From NCBI GenBank assembly GCA_022457155.1, contig JAJGOT010000133.1, positions 194,501 to 258,500 on the forward strand: a stretch of 64,000 bases of DNA. The letters run 5' to 3'. The position numbers and the translations under genes were made by a program. Shown one piece after another: positions 57,238 through 64,000 of this stretch. The notes beneath the pieces were generated by a model. It saw nothing but the letters and a program-made list of their open reading frames with translations, searched no databases and was not told the DNA's origin. Position 1 is the stretch's first letter, and each line of letters starts with the position of its first letter. This stretch comes from Cladopsammia gracilis (lineage: Eukaryota; Cnidaria; Anthozoa; Scleractinia; Dendrophylliidae).

Positions 57238-58976
57238 AAACTCCCCCGTCTAAAAGCAGGTGTTAAGTAAGGGATAATGCCCGAGCTCCGAGGCCTTCTT
57301 AAAAATCATTATTTTTAAGGAGGCCGAGGAACGAGGGCATTATCCGTTTTAATGCACCTTTTCATTGTTTTAGAACAAGCAAACCAACGACTTGCTGTGA
57401 AATTTTGCTCATTAGTGACAGTAGTGATTGTCTAAATCCCGTAAGGATTGTGCAAGCATTTTAATCATTGTAATGACTCCCGTGGGCGAATTTTTTCTTG
57501 CCGTTACAATCAGTTTAGAATTGATCAACTATGGCCTCGATGAAACGCGGTGATGTGATGTGAAGCGCCGTTTGTGATATTCTTTACTGGCCAAGCAGGA
57601 TACTTTTTGCAACAAGATGCGTATAAAGTTCTCAAGTTACCGCAAAATAGGAAAAAGGAATCAAGAGGATGCAATCTTGGAAAAAATGTGAGCTAGCGAA
57701 GTGAAATTTTAATAGTACACTTTTGAAACGTTTCAATTCTTACATGACAAGGGTAAAAAGTTCCTTGACAGTCAGCAGTAGCAATAATCAGAAATCTCGG
57801 AATATGGGCTTTAGATTAGACTACGAGCTGTCTCTTTTTCCCAGCTTAGTCCATCGAGCGAGAAACGAAGAAACATTAGCGTACGGTAATGGCCGTGCGA
57901 AACTGGGACGCCCCCAGTTTCGCGCGGCCATTATCCATTCGCTAATGTTTTTTCGTTCCTCGCTTGATGGACTAAGCTGGGAAAGAGAGACTGCTCATAG
58001 TCTAGCTTTAGATAAAAATAGGAAATTCACTGTCGATAATTTTTCATTCCACGTTCAATGTAATAGAAAATATTGAGATTTTGCCTTTATATAGTATCTA
58101 TAGTAAAGGTTTATTTAAAACTATTAACCAAGGTAGTTGAAACCCTCGGAGATACAGGGTGTATGTTGTTGGTCCAGAGGGCTGTTTTGTTTATTTTGTT
58201 GACATGTACATCAAAAGTATTTGTCAGGGGTGTTGCGAGTGCTATCCATGTTGGAATTTTTAATAAATTATGCTGATGTGCTAAATTGAGAAGATTATAG
58301 AAAATCACTGAGGTGGAACAGTAGGTTATTATTGTGATCAGTGAGGTGTAACAGGAGGTTACTATTTTTAATAATAACCTCCTGTTCCACCTCACTGACC
58401 ATAATAATGACCTGTTGTTGCATTTCAGTGAGCATGTATGCAGATTATTACAAATAATAACCTGTTCAAAACAATGAAAAGGTGCATTAAAATATCAGAA
58501 ACTGTAAGATGCATCTTATATGTTTATCATGCAAATCATAAAGAGACATCAAACCACAATTCTGAACTTGCAAAGACGTATCCAAGGTCGCGCTATTGTT
58601 TTCAGTCATATGGTTGTCGTATCATTTTTGTCGACCAATCATAAGCTACGCAATAAATTACACATTTGAGTTTCAAAATTGTGACCTGTTTCAGTGAATT
58701 CACATTCATTTTGTGAAAGCAGTCTTGCTTAATGATTTTGAACTGCTAAAAACCTGCTGAAAATGGTTTCTGCTGGAGTTGAACAGAAAGATGATTTTTG
58801 GTTAGAAATGATTTTGAGTAGCGCTTGGAGGAAGCAGATATGATTGTTTAGTGTTGACAATAATTACAAGCTGGGGCTAGTGTTGACAATAATTACAAGC
58901 TGGGGCCACATAAAACCTCTCGAAGCCTTAATCAGGAATTTAAAATGATATTCTATGTGTCCTTTATATCTTGCAG
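57238..58976. other. Intron end with three foldbacks
   Basis: Palindromes at 57253-57362 (GGATAATGCCC / GGGCATTATCC), 57811-58008 (CCCAGCTTAGTCCATCGAGCG and inverse) and about 58312-58440 (AACCTCCTGTTCCACCTCAC and inverse). A direct repeat, AGTGTTGACAATAATTACAAGCTGGGGC, occurs twice at 58850-58905. No gene seen. Confidence 0.75.
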
Positions 58977-59102
58977 ACGAAAAACTACGTTATATCCAGG
59001 ATGTGCGAAATAAGAGTCAAGAATCTCGAGCGGTTATTTCAGATTGCTGTTATTTTAAACAAAGCAACAGAGGGGGCTGCCTGTATCTTTTACAATACAA
59101 CG
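58977..59102 (+). CDS. Host gene exon after the 26-kb intron
   Basis: A 126-bp exon in phase 0-0 with acceptor CTTTATATCTTGCAG and donor GTAGGT. The frame chosen (TKNYVISRMCEIRVKNLERL, then FQIAVILNKATEG) is the only one that both stays open and agrees with the phase 0 ends of the exons at 32697 and 59444. It is helical and continues the region between REJ and GAIN domains. A longer frame through the same place in another phase would not splice correctly. Confidence 0.65.
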
Positions 59103-59443
59103 GTAGGTGCGATGCATTCTTTGTAACAGGAAAAACTTTTACCGTACAGTAAGTTTCGCTAATGTTATCAAATTTAAAACACTCAAGGACTCATGCATGT
59201 CCTCCAGATAATCACTTGAGTCGCTTATTATCACACTCAGAGAGGTGCGCTCAAACAAATATGTCAGAAATTTAGATTAAAACCCTTGACTCGATATTCC
59301 TCGTTTATAGGCCAAATATATGGGGATGGCACAAAAACTGAAAAAGGATTACCCATTGTACATGCTTCTTAATAGTCAGATGAATGGTTGGAATACGAAA
59401 CACAAATCGATTAATAAAGAATTGTAATTTTCTTTCGTTGCAG

Positions 59444-59632
59444 CTTGTTCTGTCAGAGACCTTATTCAATATGACGTCACTGCTCGCATTAAAGGCCACA
59501 CACAAGTCCGATACTCGCCTTGTAATAGATGGAGGAAGATCGCTACTACATTGTATTACTAACATCATGGAATACACGTCTCGTAGACTGCTTGGTGCTA
59601 GCAACTCCATCATCTACGAACAGGAAAACGAC
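59444..59632 (+). CDS. Host gene exon: pre-GAIN helical segment
   Basis: A 189-bp phase 0-0 exon (acceptor TTTCTTTCGTTGCAG, donor GTATGT) encodes LVLSETLFNMTSLLALKATH and, further on, LLHCITNIMEYTSRRLLGAS, with an N-x-T site. This leucine-rich helical sequence with L-L-x-x-I-x-x-I is like the stretch before the GAIN domain in polycystin-1-like proteins. Confidence 0.7.
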
Positions 59633-59732
59633 GTATGTGAATACCATCTTCACGTTCTAATGTCAGTCGTTTTTTGGGAGTCTTGCAGTTTTCGATGCCC
59701 TATTATAAAATGGTTAACGACAGCAGAGCTTT

Positions 59733-60186
59733 GATTGTAAGATCATCGTCATCGCCATCGCCATCGCCATAGACATCGTTATGTTCATCGTTGTAATCAT
59801 TATGTATGTTGTCGTCATTCCTATAATCATCATCAACATCATCATCATCATCTTTATCATCATCATCATCATTTTTATCGTTATCATCATGTAACACTAC
59901 CACACCAGCATCTCTTCTTCTTCTTTTTCTCATTCCCATAGAAATCGTCATCTCCATCGTTGTAATCAATATGTATGTTGTCGTCATTCTTATAATCATC
60001 ATCAACATCATTATCATCACCATCTTTATCATCTTTATCGTCATCATCGACTGCACCCCTTCTTCTTCTTCTTCTTCTTCTTCTTCTTCTTCTTCTTCTT
60101 CTTCTTCTTCTTCCTCTTCTCATTCCATTACCATCACCATAGACTTTGTCATATTAAATCAATATGTATGTTATCATCCTTTTTAT

Positions 60187-60223
<37 letters not shown>

Positions 60224-60245
60224 TTTATCATCATCGTCATGGAAC
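59733..60245. repeat. ATC/TCATCA and TTC microsatellites
   Basis: Impure (ATC)n with a pure (CTT)n run of about 55 bp at 60060-60115. Asp- or Arg-rich frames on the other strand are artefacts. Two halves (59810-59885 and 59985-60045) are similar, so the block was itself duplicated. Confidence 0.95.
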
Positions 60246-60967
60246 AGGGCCAAATTGAACTGTTCTATAAACAAAATGTGTTGTGACTCACGTCATCGTC
60301 ATTCGCACCGTCTTCGCCATTGCTGTCATCATCACATCATCCTAACATCATTAATAACCACCATGACGATTGGTACCATCATCCTTATCCCCCTCAAGCA
60401 TGTTAAGGCATGGCTCAGAGGCTAGTATCCATAAACTATGAAAGCAAATCTAACTTTGAATAGATTTACCAAAACAGCCTGAAAATTGGCAAGAGTAGAA
60501 ACTTTGATGACTTTCAATTAATGTTTGCTTTTTAAAGGTGTCGTATGTTTGCGTCACATGATCCGTTATCATTGTTTCATTGCACAAAAGGAAAGGGGAA
60601 AATGGGCCTCTGTGATGTCATGTGATGATTATAAATTGCAAAGTTGGTGTGATTCAGTGGTTCTCCTTTATATGAATTTGCCCGGTATTATTGACTACGA
60701 TTTACCGTGAATGGGTCACATGACATGTTTAGTCTCTCGACATTTTGTAAGAAAAAGATAAAAGAAAATAATTGTCCATTCCGGGCACGGATAGTTAAGG
60801 TATACTGGCCGACAGGTGGCTTAAACACTGTCGGTAACGTGTCGGCCGACAGTTGAAGGGGCTGTCCTTCACAATTACCGGCTAAATCAGTTTAACTTCT
60901 GGCTTCCTTTAAATGCAACTGGCAAAGTACAATAGCAATGTTGAAATATGATGCAATGTTTCCGCAG

Positions 60968-61228
60968 GTAATTGCTGTGAAGAGAATTTCTGATCTTTGC
61001 TACAACCTAACAGTTAGGATTACCAACACACTTCTTTCGTTAAAGCTGCCGGGAGAAGAATATACTGTGATAAAAAACGATCTTCAATCAACCGTTTTAG
61101 GCAAAGAGGAAGCGTATAACGTAAGCAATCTGGCGATTGAGGATGGGGAGGCAGGCTTTAAATTTCCCTCTCTGAGCGACGATGTGCTCAAAAGGATCAT
61201 GGGTAACACCTCCGAGGTTGGAATAGAG
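60968..61228 (+). CDS. Host gene exon: GAIN-region segment
   Basis: A 261-bp phase 0-0 exon (acceptor TGTTTCCGCAG, donor GTAAGT) encodes 87 residues with NLTVRITNTLLSLKLPGEE, YTVIKNDLQ, and GFKFPSLSDDVL. The pattern L-P-G-E-x-x-x-I followed by a strand and F-x-F-P matches the start of the GAIN domain in polycystin and adhesion-GPCR families, which leads to the GPS cleavage site. The rest of the gene must lie to the right of the window or beyond the young element that starts near 61.7 kb. Confidence 0.7.
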
Positions 61229-61392
61229 GTAAGTTTCTTTTAATCTTTGTGATTGACTTAAATTTCGCGCCATTTTATCGACCAATCAGAAGTAAAACCA
61301 AAACCAATTGTGACTTACTCGCACCTGTTTTTGAGCGCTTTTTGCTTCGAGTTACTAATTGGTTCATTGGATTGTCTGCGTCTGTTGTGATA

Positions 61393-61577
61393 GTAGTATA
61401 GTGGGAGTCAGTCAAATACCACTTTTTTCCGAATGCCCAAAATAAGCCGCCAAACGCCCGAGTTACCACCCCCAGGACTCCTTTTAGTCGTCCTGGGGGT
61501 GGTAACTCGGGCGTTTGGCGGCTTATTTTGGGCATTCGGAAAAAAGTGGTATTTGAGCTGACTCCCACTATACTACT
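61393..61577. mobile_element. Foldback element (185 bp)
   Basis: Arms start AGTAGTATAGTGGGAGTCAG and run through CCGAATGCCCAAAATAAGCC to GGTAACTCGGGCGTTTGG in inverse, with a short loop at about 61482-61490. No clean flanking duplication. Confidence 0.9.
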
Positions 61578-61698
61578 CCGGGGCCTCTATATTTTTAAGC
61601 TGTTACAGCCCCTAATAAACCGTTATTTGAACAACTGGTGCTGCGTTATTACCAATTGAACAAAGGGGACCCCTGTGTATCTGACAAAACCCATATAT

Positions 61699-64000
61699 AT
61701 GGTGAGTCCCATGAACAACGAGCGTGACGTTTTCGATAATATCCCTCAGCGCGAGCTTATCGCTTGGCTCGATGCTCAAGAAAGAAAACCCCTTTTGAGG
61801 GTTCCTCGCAACGAGAACCTCGCAGGGTTTGACCCTTTAGATCGAGAGCGTATGGGTGACTTTCTGCTGCCTAGTCGGATTGTTGAACTATATGATCGCG
61901 GCGAACAGGGTGAACAAGGCAGACCGGGACGAAGAAAGAGAACCATAAACTGGCGCTTTACTCAGGGGCTAACAAGACCTCTTGTACCCCAAATGATGAA
62001 CAGAATCAAACAAGCTGTTCGCACAAGGCATAAAGTCAAACTTACCTGGGCCTACAAGCTGCGAAACATCGAAACTGGTGAATCCATTGTTTACTATACA
62101 AACACCAGCAGCCCTTGGTTTTCTAAACTATCGCAAACGAAACGATGGTTGCAACAAAAAGAAGAGCTTCGTCTTCAAGGTGAAAAAATCAACAGGCCTG
62201 ATACGAAATGGGTTTTCGAAAGCGCTGTCTTTGTTGAGGCCAAAGCGATTTTAGATCGACACCCTTTGCAAATCGGCCTTGGCGAGTTGCCCAACTGGCT
62301 TCGTGACAAAAGAGAAGTCATCTCTCTTGACAACTACAATGACGATCTTTGCCTCTTTCGGTGTTTGGCGGTTCATCAAGGCGCTCGTATAGACAGGAGT
62401 ACTCGCAGAGCCAAAGCCTTAGCACAAAGTTTCTTTGCTCTTCACCGTAGAGGTTGTCCTAATGGCAATGTTGTTACTTTACAAAAGTTTCATTTGCTTG
62501 AAAGACACTTTAGACAAGGGATTGCCGCTTACATTGTTACAGATGACGGCAACTTTGTTTTGAGTTACACACCTTCGCGCTACGACAAAGTCGGCACCCC
62601 TACGATGACTATCGGTATCTACAACGCTCATGCCTTCTTAATCACTGACATAAACAAAGTCACAAACAACTACACTTGTGGTGATTGTTTGGCAAGGTTC
62701 ACAAAATCCTGTAACCTAGTGCGCCACGCCAAGACGTGCACTCGCGGCGAAACCAAGATTTCCTGCCCCGGAAATCAGATTCTTGCCCCGGAGTCAGCTT
62801 TTGAGAAGGCCTTTTATCCAGAAGCCAATTTTGGCATCAGAGCAACCTGTTGGCTTGAATATGAGGCCCGGCAAAGGGGCATCCACATCCACCACCACAG
62901 ATGTGGCCACGGCGGCGAGCGCTCCATTGGTGGCTACAAGGTTGACGGCTATCACCCAGAGAGCAACACTGTGTTCCAGTTTCATGGCTGCCACTGGCAC
63001 GGTTGCCGCCAGTGTTTCTCCTCACCCAAACAAAGAAACGAAGCCATCAAAAACGACAGGCAAGGCAACCCAATCACAAGGGAGCAAGCCTTCTTAAGAA
63101 CTGCGCAAATCAGTCACGAGCTTCGCACGATGCTCGGTTATAATCTAGTTGAGCGGTGGGAGCACGAGATGCCCCGACCCTGGTGGTACGATCGAATCCC
63201 CCCTAAAAGAAACGAAACGTATCCACACGCTATCGTCTACGACTTCGAAGCCTATCAAGACAAGACCAAGGCAAGTCAGCCGACCAGAGATCTCTCTTAC
63301 GAAAGCGAGCACGTGCCTATCTCAGTCTCCATTGCAGACACGTTGGAGCCTGAGCCAGAGTACATTTGCTCTAAAGATCCCCAAGAGCTTATCCGGCTGT
63401 TTTATCAATCTCTGGAGCGCCGTGGCAACGCGATCCGAGATGATATAGCTCAAAAATACATGCCGCCGGATTTTGAGGAGTTAACGAAAGACCAACAAAA
63501 ACTCATCAAGCAATGGTGTGAACAGGTCCCAGTGGTTGGTTTCAATTCAGGCCGATACGATCTGCACCTTATCAGAAAACACTTTGTTTCTTATCTCGGG
63601 CAAGAACACGGCGTCTTTGCAGGGGAGAAACAGAGACAAATCATGTTCATCAACACGCCCTCCTTCAAGTTCCTCGATGTCACAAACTATCTGTCCCCAG
63701 GCATCAATTACGACAAATGGGTAAAGACGTATGGGGCGAAACAGACAAAGTCCTGGCTCCCGTACGAATGGTTTGACAGTGCTGACAAACTTGACTACAA
63801 GGGGCTTCCACCATACTGGTGCTGGTACTCACAACTCCGAAACTCCTTTGTTCTTTCTCCAGAGGAGTACAAACAATGCGAGCAGGTTTTCAAAGAGCGC
63901 GGCATGAAGACCTTCGGAGACTGGCTGGAGTATTACAACAACCTCGATGTTACTCCCTTTCTCGAAACCCTCGAGAAAATGAAAGCGTTTTACACCAAGC
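61699..64000 (+). CDS. Polinton-type protein-primed DNA polymerase B, N-terminal and exonuclease parts
   Basis: From the ATG at 61699 (an in-frame stop lies at 61657-61659) the frame is open for at least 767 codons to the window edge. In order: a basic N-terminal region; CLFRCLAVHQGA (about residue 215); a zinc finger CGDCLARFTKSCNLVRHAK (about 326); a nuclease-like block with VDGY (about 414) and QFHGCHWHGC (about 430); then the 3'-5' exonuclease motifs YDFEAY (ExoI, about 513), NSGRYD (ExoII, about 615) and YNNLD (ExoIII, about 745). The palm motifs would be beyond the edge. The lack of any stop contrasts with every other viral gene here, so the copy is young. Base composition is more GC-rich than its surroundings. 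Confidence 0.85.
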   Translation, partial: MVSPMNNERDVFDNIPQRELIAWLDAQERKPLLRVPRNENLAGFDPLDRERMGDFLLPSRIVELYDRGEQGEQGRPGRRKRTINWRFTQGLTRPLVPQMMNRIKQAVRTRHKVKLTWAYKLRNIETGESIVYYTNTSSPWFSKLSQTKRWLQQKEELRLQGEKINRPDTKWVFESAVFVEAKAILDRHPLQIGLGELPNWLRDKREVISLDNYNDDLCLFRCLAVHQGARIDRSTRRAKALAQSFFALHRRGCPNGNVVTLQKFHLLERHFRQGIAAYIVTDDGNFVLSYTPSRYDKVGTPTMTIGIYNAHAFLITDINKVTNNYTCGDCLARFTKSCNLVRHAKTCTRGETKISCPGNQILAPESAFEKAFYPEANFGIRATCWLEYEARQRGIHIHHHRCGHGGERSIGGYKVDGYHPESNTVFQFHGCHWHGCRQCFSSPKQRNEAIKNDRQGNPITREQAFLRTAQISHELRTMLGYNLVERWEHEMPRPWWYDRIPPKRNETYPHAIVYDFEAYQDKTKASQPTRDLSYESEHVPISVSIADTLEPEPEYICSKDPQELIRLFYQSLERRGNAIRDDIAQKYMPPDFEELTKDQQKLIKQWCEQVPVVGFNSGRYDLHLIRKHFVSYLGQEHGVFAGEKQRQIMFINTPSFKFLDVTNYLSPGINYDKWVKTYGAKQTKSWLPYEWFDSADKLDYKGLPPYWCWYSQLRNSFVLSPEEYKQCEQVFKERGMKTFGDWLEYYNNLDVTPFLETLEKMKAFYTK

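Noticed and set aside
58955..59152. Longer frame through the exon at 58977 in another phase
   Set aside because: It would not fit the phase 0 donor at 32879 and acceptor at 59444; the phase 0 frame is open and consistent.
59703..60258. Arg-, Asp- and Ser-rich frames
   Set aside because: Translation of ATC and CTT microsatellites.

Overview
This is animal nuclear DNA, most likely from a cnidarian such as a stony coral. It is AT-rich, has intron-exon structure, and is full of DNA transposons and virus-like (Polinton/Maverick) elements of the kinds common in coral genomes. The species cannot be fixed from the sequence.

Host gene. One plus-strand gene runs across the window and continues past both edges or at least the right one. 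I recognise 13 usable exons: an EGF exon (4496-4618), a D8C (uromodulin-like) exon (14426-14806), a short EGF-like exon (17074-17154), two EGF exons (18793-18915, 19372-19494), an EGF exon (27567-27689), a Cys-rich EGF-like exon (28116-28223), two exons of the REJ/polycystin-type ectodomain (28640-29429, 31722-32313), and four further exons (32697-32879, 58977-59102, 59444-59632, 60968-61228). The intron phases read 1-1 for all exons up to 28223, then 1-2, 2-0, and 0-0 for the rest, so the whole chain splices in one frame. The domain order fits a polycystin-1-like cell-surface protein; the expected GAIN/GPS, PLAT and membrane part would lie to the right.

Left part (1-13.6 kb). A broken gene for a VLTF3-like viral late transcription factor is at the left edge, then a foldback element, a 5'-truncated Copia retrotransposon, a large palindrome centred on CT/TA/AG microsatellites, a 187-bp tandem repeat, a decayed Crypton (tyrosine recombinase plus Myb/SANT domain, minus strand), and a satellite built of GGAAC/GTTCC inverted motifs.

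Middle (13.8-32.9 kb). The introns carry TTAA-flanked palindromic elements (13851-14392, 15440-16158, 20640-25825 with about 1.3-kb inverted arms, and probably 22660-23416), a 5S rRNA-derived pseudogene and dispersed repeats.

The 26-kb intron (32880-58976). It holds a nested set of transposons. A decayed Polinton (about 32.9-57.2 kb) was hit twice. A 4,974-bp Ginger1-type transposon with integrase and OTU protease (33129-38102) is flanked by the 4-bp duplication TCGC. An 11.7-kb CACTA/EnSpm-like element (38933-50661) is flanked by AAC, and its absence would make the interrupted Polinton gene continuous. The remaining Polinton genes include an adenain-like protease, a DUF5679-like small protein, a PLA2-domain protein, an integrase with chromodomain, a fibre-like repeat protein and a duplicated gene pair. 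Several of its genes share a start-proximal motif, TTTTTTGTGTTT then AAAATG.

Right edge (61699-64000). An uninterrupted reading frame of at least 767 codons encodes the N-terminal and exonuclease parts of a Polinton-type protein-primed DNA polymerase B, so a much younger element begins here.
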